This document shows, piece after piece, positions 18,777 to 30,920 of a DNA stretch of 64,000 nucleotides. The stretch comes from Cafeteria roenbergensis (lineage: Eukaryota > Sar > Bigyra > Bicosoecida > Cafeteriaceae): assembly GCA_008330645.1 (NCBI GenBank), contig VLTN01000017.1, positions 1-64,000 of the forward strand, in the 5' to 3' direction. Below the pieces are notes generated by a model. The model was given only the letters and a program-made list of their open reading frames with translations, had not been told where the DNA came from and ran no database searches. Position numbers and translations under genes: made by a program. Position 1 is the first letter of the stretch; each line of letters begins with the position of its first letter.

Positions 18777-21700
18777 TCACACCTTTCGCCTCGCGTCTCG
18801 CCGCCGCGACACGAACGAGTGCACCAGCTGCCGCATGCGCTGCGCCGTCAGCAGAAGAGACACATCGCACTCCACCAGCGCGGGCCGGCCGGGCAGCGCA
18901 AGCAGCTGCTCCACGTCGAGGCGGCGAGCCGATGCAGCGTCCGCTCCGGCGGGCGGCGGGGCCGAGTCTTGCTGCGTCGCCACCCTGTTGCTGCGGGCAG
19001 CGGCAGCTCGCAGCCTCATCGCCGCTCCAGAATGCTCAAGGTCACCCAGCGACCGCGTGACAATCTTGGGCCCGGCCCGCCACCCCGGCTTGCTGCCTGG
19101 CTGGTCGGCGGCTGCCAGCACCTTGGCTGAAGCGCGCCTCCCCAGCACCTCGTAGACCCGCACGCCGTCCGCGGGCAGCACGGAGAGCAGCCGCAGCATG
19201 GAGGGGCGGGCGGAGCCGGCCAGCACCCCCGCCATCGCCACAGCCTCGTCGGCCTCGTCGCTCGGGAGCGAGTCCACGGAGCGCCGCGCGCCGCCCAACA
19301 GCGGCGGCAGCCCCCGCGGGGCCAGCAGCGCCTGCCTCATTCCCCTGGCGCAGCCGCGAGTGCACCCGCAGGTTCCCGCAGCCCTCGTGGCCCAGCTGGC
19401 CCGCAAGCAGGCCGAGGCTGCGCGGCGAAGCCACGGGCACGCCCTGAGCCACGACCGCGCCGTCTCCTCCCCGAGGCCCTCCCCGACCCCGCAGCAGAAG
19501 CACCTGCACCCCTGGCGGCCGCTGCTGCCCCCGTTGCGGCCGCCGCCGCCGCCTCCGTCGCCGGCAGCAGCACCGGCAGCGGCTGTGCTGGGCGCGAAGC
19601 CGCTCCTTGCCCTCGAGGCAGCAGCTGCGTGCTCCGACGGCGCCGGGGTCCCGCCGGCGGTTGCGGCGCGAGTCTGCGCTTCCCGTTCGGCCTGCTGCTG
19701 ACGCCGGCGCGCCGCCCGCGCCTCAGAGCCAATGGCAGCCGCTGCGAGGCCGCCCCCGGCCGAGAGGGCCAGCAGCTCCTCCACGGTGCGGTCGGTGCGC
19801 GCCGCTGCACGAGCGCGGATGCGCTCTGCCAGGGGCGAGAGAGGGGCCTTTGCGCCGCTGCGGCCGGAAGCGTCGCTGGCTGGCGCCGACGCCAGGGCGC
19901 CCCCTCCGCCGTGGACGTCGCCCGTCCGCGCCACGGACGCAGCCGACGCCGACGCCAGGTCGACGAGGCGGTGGAGGAGCTTCGTGCGAAGGCGCTTGCG
20001 GACAGCGTGGGGCGCAGTGTCGAGGGCGTCCAGCACCGAAGACGGCATTCCGACGCCGTAGGTGTGCCTGTGAAGCGCAAGCAGGAGCTCGCGGAAGTAC
20101 ACGTGCCCGTTGTAGGCGCGGATCTGCAGCCGGCGCGTAAAGTGGAGGAGCTCTGGGAAGCGAGCGTTGCGGCCCACTCCAAAGGGCGCTGGGAGCGACC
20201 GGAGGGTGGCCTCCAGGCGCCAGAAGGGGATCCACTTTGTGCCCTCGGGGTCGGCGGCGGCCCACGCGGCGCGAAAGGCGTCCACATCGCTCTTGAGCGA
20301 GGACCGCCGTTGGTCGTCCATCTCCGAGTAGGCCTCCACGACGAGGATCAGGAACAGGGCCACGAAGAGGAAGCTGAACAAAACGACGAAGCACGTGAAG
20401 AAGGGCACGACGGCAGCCTTTCCAAACTCGCTGGGCTCCTCCCCCGTCAGCGGGTCGGCCGGGGCGTTCATGATGTCGCCCATGACGCCCTCCCACCCCT
20501 CCCCCGTGAGCATGCGCAGAAGCGTCAGCAGGGCTGCAGGGAAGTCCTTGAAGTTGCCGTGCGGGCCGAGCGTGGCGGTGAAGGCCCGGCCGCCAAAGAC
20601 GTTCATCGCGACTGCCGCTGCCACTGCGAGGAGCAGTAGGAGCAGGCCACCGATGGACAGGATCGTCGCGCGCACGCCCCACAGCGCCAGAATCATCGCC
20701 CGTACTCCGGGAATCTCGCGCGCCAGCCTGATGGCACGCGACACGCGCAGCAGCTGCAGCGGCAGGCGCACCCAGCCCGGGGAGGCGGCGGCAGAGGCCA
20801 GCAGCACAAGCTCCAGCGCGGCCCCAGCCGCAACGACGAGGTCGAATACGGCCCACGGGCTGGAGAGCACTTGCCTCAGGCCGCGGCCCGCGATCTCGAC
20901 CAGAGCCTCGAGCACAAAGATGGCCGCACAGACGGCGCCGATGACGTCGAGGACGAAGTGGTAGGCCCGCGGCGCGTCCGGCACGGACGCCAGCTGGGAC
21001 GCGACGTTGATGGCGATGACCACGCGCACGCCGAAGCGGAACGCGGACGAGTCGGCGAGCCGCCGGGCGGTCTGGCGGCAGGCGTGGTCCGGGTCGTCGA
21101 AGAGGCGCACGGGGAGGAGGCCCGCGAGGAACCGCTGCCCTGCCAGGAACTGCTTCTGCCTTGCGCTGAGGGCGGCGATGCCGGTCTCCTCCCGCCGCTT
21201 GAGTTTGATGAACTCCTCAAACACGGCGCCGATGAAGAGCTGGGTCAGGAACCACTCGAGCACCACGATGAGCGCCACCCAGAACACGCTGAACATGGGG
21301 TTGGCGCGCCGCTGCGGCTGGAGGCCGTCCCCCGTGATGTCCTGCGCCCGCCACATGGTCGCCGGCCAGCCCTCGCCAGAGGCCGCCACGAACACCGTGA
21401 GCAGCCCCTCCCAGAGGTTGTCAAAGGCGTAGGGCGCGTCGGGCGACCGCACCACCTCGCGCACCTGCACGCCGTCGGCCCCCTCAAAGGTGAACGGCGC
21501 GGCGCAGGGGAGGACGCTCCAGGCGGCGGGCGACGACGCGTTCGCGGCGGCAGGGCCGAGCACCGGCACCCCGGCGAAGGGGGCGCCGGGCGGGAAGTCT
21601 GGGTCGTTGCACTCGCGGAACGCCCCCGCAAAGAGCTGCACGCCTGCGATGGCGAAGAGCAGCATGCCGAAGCTCAGCACGGCCACGGTGGAGCCCAGCG

Positions 21701-24700
21701 CCGGGAGCGAGGAGAGCAGTGCGTTGAGGACCACCTTGATGCCGCGGTTTCGCGCAATGACGCGCAGCGGGCGCAGCGCGCGCACCGACCGCAGGGCAGC
21801 AGCCCAGCCCAGGCTCTCGGCTATGGAGCTTCCGCCCGTCACAGCGGGCACGATGAGCGCCGCGGCCGACACCGCCACCACCACCGTGTCCAGCACGCTC
21901 CACGCGCTGCGCCACAGCGCCTCGGGGTGGAGCAGCGCGCCCCGTGCCACAAGAGAGCAGAGGATTTCGGCGACGAAGATGGCCGTGAAGACCACCTCGG
22001 TGACGGCGATGGCCTCGCGCGACTCGGGCGAGAACTCGGCAGTGGGGTGGTCCACCGCCACGAGGACGGACCCCGCCACGATGAGCAGGATGATGATGCT
22101 GTCTGAGTAGAGCTGGAGGCGGCGGCCGCAGAGCCAGAGGCTGCACATTGGCCCGAACTGCTCGCCGCTGAAGGGGTCGGAACGCAGCACGGCTCGCGCA
22201 GCGCAGCGCTGGAGCAGCGAGCCGCGTGGGACGATGCACAGGTTGCGCTGCGTCGGCTCGCAGTCGCAGGGGCCTTGCGCGCGCAAGCGGCCGCTGGCAG
22301 CGCCGCGGATGGCGGGCTGCCCCAGGCCCTTGCCAGGCTCCGAGCCAAAGGCCCTTGCGGGGGCAGCGGCCGTGCCAGAAGACGGCCCGGACACGGTGGG
22401 GCCGCCGGCGGCCGCGTCCTTCGCCTGCTGGGCGTTTCGAGCGGCGGCCACGTCCGCCTGCGCGGCGGATACGAGCTGGGACAAAGAAGCGGGCTGTGGA
22501 GCCGGAGAGGCGCCCTCGTGGGCGGCCCCATCGGGCCACGACGCGGTCCCAGCTGCGCCAGCGGCGGCTGCGCCGGGCGGCGAGGGCTCGGCGGCGGAGC
22601 TGGCGTCGCTCGAACGGCGCTCCGACGCCGGTGTGGCGTCGCCTTGCTCGGCCAGCGCCGCTGCCGCGAGCGCGTCGTCCACCCGCGAGAAGAGCCCGAT
22701 TGGAGTGCTTGCGCCAGAGGCCACGCGCAGGTGGGCAGCGGTGGCGGCAGGTGGCGCGGGCTCCGCAAGAGACACCACTTCCGCTGCTGAGCCAGCTGAC
22801 CAGGCGCTGCCGACAGAGCTCGCGCGAACAGGGGCGCCGCTTGCATCGCCAGAGGCGCCAGTCGCATCGCCAGAGGCGCCAGTCGCATCGCCAGAGGCGC
22901 CGCCTGCATCGCCAGAAGCATCGCCTGCGTCGCCAGAGGCGTCGCCAGAGGCGCCGGTCGCGTCGCCAGAGGCGCCGCTTGCATCGCCAGAAGCATCGCC
23001 AGAAGCATCGCCAGAGGCGCCGCTTGCATCGCCAGAAGCATCGCCAGAGGCATCGCCTGCGTCGCCAGAAGCATCGCCTGCGTCGCCAGAGGCGTCGCCA
23101 GAGGCGCCGGTCGCGTCGCCAGAGGCGTCGCTTGCATCGCCAGAAGCATCGCCTGCGTCGCCAGAAGCATCGCCAGAGGCATCGCCTGCGTCGCCAGAAG
23201 CATCGCCTGCGTCGCCAGAGGCGTCGCCAGAGGCGCCGGTCGCATCGCCAGAGGCGCCGCTTGCATCGCCAGAAGCATCGCCAGAGGCATCGCCTGCGTC
23301 GCCAGAAGCATCGCCTGCGTCGCCAGAGGCGTCGCCAGAGGCGCCGGTCGCATCGCCAGAGGCGCCGCTTGCATCGCCAGAAGCATCGCCAGAGGCGCCG
23401 CTTGCATCGCCAGAAGCATCGCCTGCGTCGCCAGAAGCATCGCCTGCGTCGCCAGAGGCGTCGCCTGCGGCCCCGCCGTCGCCCGCAAGGGCTTCAGCGT
23501 CTGAAGGCGGGGCCAGGGACGCGCTCTGGGCCGCAGCGGGCTGAGGCGGAGGCGAAGAGCTCGGCGGCACCGGCGTGGGGCTGGCTTGCCTGGGGCTCTG
23601 CGCTGGGGAGGGCGCGGCTGCCGGCGGGGCGGCAGGGTGCGCGCTGGCATGCTGGCCCGGCGACGGGTGCTGCGGTGGCGCAGGCGGTCCTGCTGGCGAA
23701 GCTGGCGCCGGCTGGTGGCCGCGGTGCGCCGTGTCGCCGTCGTCCGACGGAAAGGCTTGGCCGCGGTGCAGCGGCCGCACCGGAGTGAGGGCCACGTTGT
23801 CAATGCAGTCCAGGTCGACTGCTGCGGCGCCAGACAGCGCGGTGTAGCCTGGGCGCTGCTCCGACCGCACCCGCCCGCCCAGCGTGACGATGCCCGGCGG
23901 GTCGTCTGCCTGGTGGTTCACGCTCCAGGGGGCAACGCCGGCGGCGCCCGGGCTCTGCCCGCGGTCGGAGGGTGTGACGAGGGGCGGCTGCCCGGCCGAG
24001 CCAGGCTGGCCCCAGGCTGGCGGCTGCTGCGTGCCGGCTGTGCGGGGCTGCATCGCGCCCCACCGGGCAGAGGCGGGGGCGCCGGACAGGGGGCCGTGAG
24101 CGGCCGCCCCGCGCCCCTCGCCCGCCGCTGCCGCCTCTGGGGCCGCTGCCTGCGGCCCTGCCCCGCATGGCTGCTCCTCGCCTGGCTCGTCCGAGAAGGC
24201 CGTTTGCACTGCGGTGGCGGGGCGGCGGGCACCCGCCCGCAGGGCCGCCACAGCGGCCAGGCCGACGGGGCGGGCGATGGCGGGGCGGTCGCGAGCGTGG
24301 CCAGCCTGCTGGCGGAGGGCTGGCGGCGGAGGCGTCGCCCGGGGCGCCACGTTGTGGTGGAGGCCCCTGCTTGAACCAGCAGCAGCCACGGACAGCGCCG
24401 AGGGCGTGGTTGACTCGGCCGCTCGGCTGACCTCCGCTGCTTCGGCCGCCGAGGCGGCGTCCTGCCGCCTGCGGCCAAAGATGGAGGGGCGCGCGGCTCT
24501 GCGGCCGCGGGGGCGCGCGAGCTGCCCGGCCTCCGGGCCGGCCGCGTTGAGCGCGGAGCTGGAGTGGGATCGCCGCTGGGAGGCGAAGAGACGGTGCTGA
24601 GACACGCGGCGGACTGCGCCCAGGCTGGAGCTCTTGCTCCGCTCAACGTGCAGGGAGAGGAACTGCTCCGCGGTGCCCTCCACCTCGGCGTGCCAGGCCT

Positions 24701-27700
24701 CCTTGCTGTCGCGCTGGCTCTCAAACGCGGCGAGGAGGAGGGCCGTGAACACGTTGAGCAGGAGGAAGTTGCCCGCCACCTGGATGAAGGCCAGGAAGCT
24801 GAGCGACGCAGGGCCGGCGACGAAGGCGAGGGTGCGCGAGACCTCGTTCCAGCTCTCCGCCGCCAGCACCACAAACGTGGTGAAGAAGGCCTGGTCGAGC
24901 GTGTCGAAGCTCGCCCGGGGAGGCTCCTCCAGCACGGGCACGCCGCGGGGAAAGAGGGGCGCTGGCTCCATCCCGGCGGCGGCCGCGGCGTCGTCCGCCT
25001 GGGCCTGCAGCCCTCCGCGCGCAAGTGCTTCGTCAAACGCGCCAGCGAAGAGGGAGCGGCCGAGCAGCGCCATGACGAGCAGCATTAGGGCCAGGAGCAC
25101 CGCCAGCCAGAGCACCGACGGGCCCACCGAGGCCACCACTGCCAGCAGCCGCCGCATGGACTTGGACGAGTTCGCCACCCGGAGCACCCGCGCCGCCCGG
25201 ATAGCCCGGAAGGCCGCCAGCGTGGCGCCGGTGCCCGTGAAGCCCAGCTCCACCAGCGACGCCAGCACAACAACGAAGTCGAGCACGTTGCCGCCCTGCG
25301 AAAAGTAGCCGTGGAGCCCGTCGGCGCAGAGCTTCAGAAGCGTTTCCGCTACAAAGACCCAGGTGCAGACGTAGTTGACGGTGGTGAGCAGCTCCACGCG
25401 GTCGGGCCCATCGTCCGCCGTGGCGGCCGCCAGCGACACCGTGTTGGCCATGATGGCCAGGAACACCAGCGAGCGGAACCAGGACTGGGAGGTGACCCAG
25501 TCCTCCACCACGCCGGACACCCACACGTGCAGCCACTGGGAGAGCGCCCACTTGCGCGGCAGCAGCGCGTCCTGCACGCGCAGGCAGAGCAGCCCGAGCG
25601 AGAGGGGAAGCTCCGCCCGCAGGCGCTCCGCCTCCGCCTCCGCCTCGGAATCCCCAAACGCCGCCCACCGCGAAAACACCGTTGGCTCGGCCGCGGCGCC
25701 GTCCTCCTCCGGCGAGGCGCCGTCGGGCCCTGCCCTCCCCCCGCCGCTCCTGCTGGCCCCGCGCCGCACCTCGCCGCCGGCGCTGCCTCCGGCGGCGCTC
25801 GCGGCCGCGTCCTGACGAGCAGCCTGCGCCGCCTCCAGAGGCCCGCCGTTGCTCCCGGCAGCGCTGTCGGGGCGCGACACGGCCGACGCCAGAGCGGGCA
25901 TGGACTCGTTGTCGCCGGCAGAGCCCGTGTTTGCAATCGTCTTGGCGTCGGTGCCCTCAGCGCCCGCGTCAGAACGATGCTCTGCCGCCTGGCCACCGCC
26001 TGGCAGGGCGCTATCGACCGCGCGCGCCCCCTCAAAGGCCTCCTCAACGACGGGCAGCGGCGTCGCAGAGGCCCTCGACACCGAGCGGAGGCTCCCCGGG
26101 CGCGTGTCCCGGCCTCGCGGCGACGCAGGCCACGCCGCGGCGACGCCCTGGCCCGCCGCCCGGTCCGACCGAGACCCCGACGGCGAGACGACGCCGCCCT
26201 CATCCGAGCCGGAGGCTGAGTCGCTCCCGCCCCCCAGCGCGGTCCTGCTGGTGGCGCTGCGGCTGGAGGCCGGGCCGCGAACGCGTGCCGCTGCGGCACG
26301 GTGCCGCTTGGCGCCCCGCTGCTGCGCCCCGCAGCGGTTCGCGCAGCGGTAGCGCCACCACTCGTTGCAGCACCAGCCGAACTCCAGGGCGGAGGGCGGG
26401 TCCCGGGGCACTGGCACCGGCTCCGTGAGCGCGGCCAGCATGCCGCTGCGCGCGTCCTCCAGAGCCTGGCGCCGCCGCCGGCGCCGCCGCCGCTTCCGCA
26501 GGAGCCGCACGGCCGCCTGCGCGTCGCCCCGCGAGCGCCGCATCATGTCCCGCGCCAGCCGCCACGCGGACCCCACCAGCGCGTCGTTGGCGTCGTCGCT
26601 GTCGGTGCCGGAGGGCGACGAGGCGCCCCCCTCGCCGGCACCAGCAGCCTCGGGGCTGTCTCCGCTCCCGCCGCCGACGCGGTCGCCACCGCGCTCCGAG
26701 GCTGCCACAGCGCCCTCCACCTCGGCCTCGGCCGCCGCGCGAAGCAGCTGCCTCCTGCTGATGTGCCTGGCCTGCTGGCGCAGGTGGACGGCGTAGGCCA
26801 TGTGAAGCACGGGGTCGCGCAGGCTCGCCTGCTCCCACGCGGCCGCCGGGCTGGCCTCGGCCGCGGCGCTGATGCGGGCGGCGTCGGGCAGGAGGCGCGG
26901 GCGCTCGGCGTCCAGCGCCATCCCGCTGTCGCGGCGGCGGCGGCGCCTGCGGCGGCCGAGCAGCAGCGCGGCCTGCTTAGCATGCCGCTCCTCCGCGGCT
27001 GCGGCGGAGGCCTTGGCGGCGGCGCCGGCGGCCGCGGCGGCCGCTCTGGTGGCAGCGGCTGCCGCCGCCGCTGTCTCGCCGGCAGGCTGACGGGCAGAGA
27101 GATGGCCCGTCGAGTGGGTGCGCCGCAGGCTGCCGTGGGCCGCGCGGCCCGCGGCTTGCCCGCGATCCGGCCCCGGGGCCGCGCGGGCGGCGGAGGGCGC
27201 GTGCGCCTGAGCGGCGTGCCCGCTGGCGGACTGGGCCGAGAAGCGGTCCAGGTGGCCGCCCCGCCCCGGAGTCATCGAGCCGGAGGCTGGCGAGCCGACG
27301 TCGTCTGCAAAGGCCACGCCGGCAGCGCCGCGGCTCGGCGGGGCGGGGGGACGGCGGGGGAGGCTAGCGCTCGGCTCCGTCGCAGCGCGCAGCAGCGGGG
27401 GCGACGGGGCGGCGGCCGCGGACGGGCCGGCGACCGCGGCAGGCCGGGGCGCTGCCGGGACGGGTTTGTCCTCGTCGCAGGGGGCGCCGGCCAGTGGCTT
27501 GCTTGCTGGGGCGGAGCCCGCGTCGTCCGGCGCCGCGCCTGGCATGTGCCCCGGGTCGCTGCTGCCGCCCGCGGCGCCGTTTGGAACGCTCACTGAGCCC
27601 ACGCGAGCCTCTGCATCAGCGTCGGCCTCGGCCTTAGCGTCGGCATCAGCGTCAGCGTCAGCGTCGGCGTAAGCGCTCTGGTGCTGCGCTGCCGCGCCGT

Positions 27701-30559
27701 CGTCGTCGCCCGCCGCCGGCCCGCCCATCAGCGATGTCACACCGGCAGCGCATGCCTGCAGCTGCGCAGCCTCCGCCGCTGCCGCGCCCGCCGAGTCCGA
27801 GGGCGCCGCCAGCGCCGCCGCAGAGGCTGCCGTGAACTGCGCCCGGGCCAGCGCCAGGATCGACGAGCGACGCGAGCGTCGGCCCTTGGGCCGGGACGCG
27901 CCTGCAGAGCCGCCCTCGCCAGCGGCCCCTGCGGCAGATGCCGCCGCAACGGCTGCGGCGGCGGCGGCGGCGGCGGCGGCATCCGCCTGGTCCTGCTCCG
28001 AAGCGGCGGCTGTCTGTCCGGTGCCAGCGCCCTCACCGCCGCGCCCGGCCGCGGCCTCTGCTCTGGCGTCCACAGCCGCGGCGAAGGGCTCTGCCGCCGC
28101 TCGGCTGTCGGGCAGCAGCACGGACCCGTCTGCGCTCGCGACCAGCCCTGGGGCCGAGAGCTCAGCGACCGCGCTGCGCGTGCCTGGCGCTGTTTCCCCC
28201 ACCTGCCCAGGTGCTGGGGCCGCTGCTGGCGCTGGTGCCCCGGCTGCTGGCTGCGCTGCTTCTGCTGCTGAGAGCGCGGCTGCCTGCGCGTCGGGCTCGG
28301 CTTCGCCAACGTGGCCGCGACCCACGCTTGCCGCGTTGCGAGTCGCACCAGACGTCGCTGGTGTCGGCTGGCTGCCCGGCTGGCTGCCCGGCTTGGCATC
28401 GGCGTCATCGCGAGGGGTTGCCTGGCCTGCCGACGGGCTCCCCGCCCACTCGAAGGGACGTCTGGCGGCTCCCGGCTCTGCTGCGCAGGCGTCGCTGGTT
28501 CGCAGGCGCCCGTCCTGCGCGCCCCCCGCGATGCGGCGCGGCCTGCTCTCCTGCCGGGCCAGCGGCTGGGCCGCGAGCGCCAGCGGCACCGAGAGGCGGG
28601 AGGCCCCCCCGTTGGCGCTCCTGCCATGCGACAGGGCGTGGAGTCGGTTGACTGCGGCGGTGGCTCTGCCGGCAGAGGCCTCGAGCTGCGCTGCGGCGAC
28701 CCGCGCGGCGTGGGCCTGCGTCGCGGCCGCGGCTGCGGCCAGGCGCTCCTGCTTGGCCAAGGCGGCCTCGGCCGCAGCGGTTTCGGCCCGCCGGAGCTCC
28801 GCCTGGGCCTCTTCGAACTTGGTTGTGACCACTGCGAGCGCCAAGTTAAACAGGATGAAGCTTCCCACGGCGACCACAGCCACCCAGAAGACCCAGGCCC
28901 ACTGCCCCACGGCGTCCTGAGAGCGGTACATGAGCGGAGTCCACCCTTCCAGCGTGACGGCGAAGAGGAGGTTGATGCCTGCCCACCCGATGTTGGTGAA
29001 TGTGGTCACGCCCATGTCTGGCGCCACCCGGTCTGACCCGCAAAAGGTGCCGCTGTCGCAGGAGTACATGCCCCCGCACGCGCGCTCCTGTCCGTCGTCC
29101 AGCGACCCGTCTGAGAGCGAGAAGCAGCGGTTGGAGAGGGAACCCCCGAATACCTCCATCGCCACCAGCCCCGCCAGCGCGAAGAAGATGAGCATGAGGC
29201 AGCAGAGGTGCGCCAGGTTGCCCACGCTGCGCACCAGGGACGTCACCAGCCGGCGCAGGCCGGGCAGGCGCTCCACCGTCCGCAGCGGGCGGAGCGCCCT
29301 CAGCGCTCGCAGCGCCGCCAGGTTCGTGGTCCCCAGCACGCCTGTGAAGGATACGATGTCGGCCGCCACGACGACCACGTCGAGGATGTTGAGCGGGGAG
29401 CGAAAGTAGGTGCCGGGGCGGTTGCAGCGCACCCCGAAGGCTAGCATTTTCGTGAGGATTTCGATGGCGAACACCACGGTGAAGACCACCTCCGCCGCGG
29501 CGAGGAACCGGCCGAGGGTGCTGTTGGGGTCCGTGTCGGGGTTCTCGATCGCCAGCAGGATGACTGCCACGGCGATGAGGGCGAGGAAGAGTCGGTCGAA
29601 CCAGGGCCAGGCGACCAGCCGGCGGGCCGCCAGGCTGGCCACGCGCGGCAGGTCGAGCATCGCAGCCTGCGGCGGAAGGGCCGCGGCAGCGCGTGCGGGG
29701 GAGAGGGGCGGGTGGGGAGCAAGGCAGGGGCGCGGCGTGGCTGCGCGGAGGGCGCGGCGTGGCTGCGCGGAGGGCGCGGCGTGGCTGCGCGGAGGGCGCG
29801 GCGTGGCTGCGCGGAGGGCGCGGCGGGGCGCTCGAGCGAGGTGCTGGCGGCCCGGCTCGGCGCAGTGGGCCCACTCACGGCTCCGCTGGTGGCGGCGACG
29901 GACATTTCCCCGCGGGACAGATTCGCCACCGCTGCGTTGCGGGAGAAGCGGCTCTCTGCGCCGCGGCGCTTGTGGCGCTCGATGGCGCGGTAGTGCGCGC
30001 GCTCGCCCGGCTCCATCTCCAGCGCTGCAGGCGCCGCCCCAAAGGGAACCAGCGATCCGTCGGGCATGCGGGAGGCGAGTACGGTAATGCCCCCGGGCCC
30101 CTCCAGGAAGAGCGGCCTGCCTTCCTCGTCAAACACGCGGGCGGAGCTGCCGGCGCTGGGTCCCACGGGCGCCTCGGATTCCGTCTCGTCGGCGTGGAAC
30201 GGCAAGCCCATCGAATGCAGGTCCTGCGATGTCAGGTGCATCTCGAAAACAGTCCCTGCATCGACACGCCCGTCGCTCTGGGACGGCCGTCCGGCGCCAC
30301 GCTTGGCCTGCAGCGCTCGGTGGGTTTTTCGTCGGCGCTCTCGACGGCGAACGGTTGCGGGGTCGACAGTCGTCCCCCCCAGCGCCGTGGCTGCCCCCCA
30401 CGCGCGTGGCGTTGAAAAGAGCCCCGGGTAATTGTTGAGCATCTCCTTGCGCTCCTGAATGCCGAGAGAGGCAGAGGCTCCGGGAGCCAAGTCCTGAGGC
30501 GACTCGGTCTGACGCTTCTCTCGATTTGCGTGGCGGAACTTTACAGGCTTGAAATTCAT
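18777..30559 (-). CDS. Four-domain voltage-gated calcium-type channel alpha subunit (3856 residues)
   Basis: Exon 1 (30559-29879) encodes a 227-residue cytoplasmic N-terminus (MNFKPVKFRH...). The intron 29878-29667 has donor GTGAGT and acceptor CCGCAG, and one 10.9-kb exon (29666-18777) follows in phase. Four six-helix repeats sit at about residues 240-515, 1585-1877, 2735-3053 and 3088-3347. Each has an S4 with Arg every third residue (for example RALRALRPLR, RSVRALRPLR). The pore loops read TLEGW, AAESW, SGEGW and TGEGW, so all four selectivity positions are Glu, as in calcium channels. It should carry voltage-gated Ca2+ current across the plasma or ciliary membrane. Linkers I-II (about 1,070 residues) and II-III (about 860) are far longer than in animal channels and are Ala/Ser/Gly/Asp-rich. 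The C-terminal tail has about 500 residues. Confidence 0.9.
22850..23470 (-). repeat. In-frame GDAS minisatellite in the channel II-III linker
   Basis: About 620 bp built from short units (plus-strand cores GCATCGCCAGA and GCGTCGCCAGA in 9- and 12-bp steps, with higher-order blocks). They encode roughly 200 residues of GDA/GDAS/GAS repeats on the minus strand. Unit lengths are multiples of three, so copy number can change without breaking the channel frame. The stretch is acidic and probably disordered. Confidence 0.9.
29742..29832. repeat. 22-bp tandem repeat inside the channel intron
   Basis: Four near-perfect head-to-tail copies of a 22-bp unit (GGCGCGGCGTGGCTGCGCGG plus AG) lie wholly within the channel intron 29878-29667. 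There are no spacers between units, so it is a simple minisatellite. Confidence 0.85.
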
Positions 30560-30920
30560 GTCCCAGCCGGCTCCCCGGCCGCAGCTGCAGCGGGCGTGGC
30601 CGAGGGCGCCGGCTGCACGCTGGCGGCCGCGCCCGCGGGCCGAGTGAGGCCTTGTGAGTCTCGCGGCCAGGCGCAGCAGCGGCTCTGCCGACTGCACGCA
30701 CAAAAACGCATTGCCAGCTGCCAGGCAAGAGCGCCTCGACTGGCCGGACGCGTCGGCAGTCCCCGGCTGCACTCTACCAAAGGCGTGCGGCGCATTCAGC
30801 CCGCAGCGCGCGGCTCGGAGCTCGGCGGTCTCTCGTGCAGCTCCTCGGTGGACGTGTTCACCTCAACTCTTCGTGCCGGTCGCGCTCAGCCAATCTCCTC
30901 CCGAAGTCGTTCTATCCGCA
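30560..30920. promoter_or_regulatory. Bidirectional promoter region, channel / NOL12
   Basis: Only 361 bp separate the start codons of two outward-facing genes, so both promoters and leaders must lie here. No TATA-like element is evident. Confidence 0.5.

Noticed and set aside
22850-23470. Regular short repeats that could suggest a CRISPR array
   Set aside because: There are no unique spacers; the units abut, keep a triplet frame and are translated as GDAS repeats within a channel gene of a eukaryote.
22226-23788. Long plus-strand frames opposite the channel linker (Arg/Gln/His- or Ser/Pro/Glu-rich)
   Set aside because: They are antisense readings of the GDAS minisatellite, without any domain of their own.
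29742-29832. 22-bp direct repeats as possible regulatory operator array
   Set aside because: They lie entirely inside an intron with perfect tandem spacing; a simple minisatellite explains them.
29441-29878. Continuation of the channel N-terminal frame past 29879 into a Pro/Arg-rich tail
   Set aside because: The frame loses all similarity after a GTGAGT donor at 29878, and splicing to 29666 restores the first membrane helix in phase.
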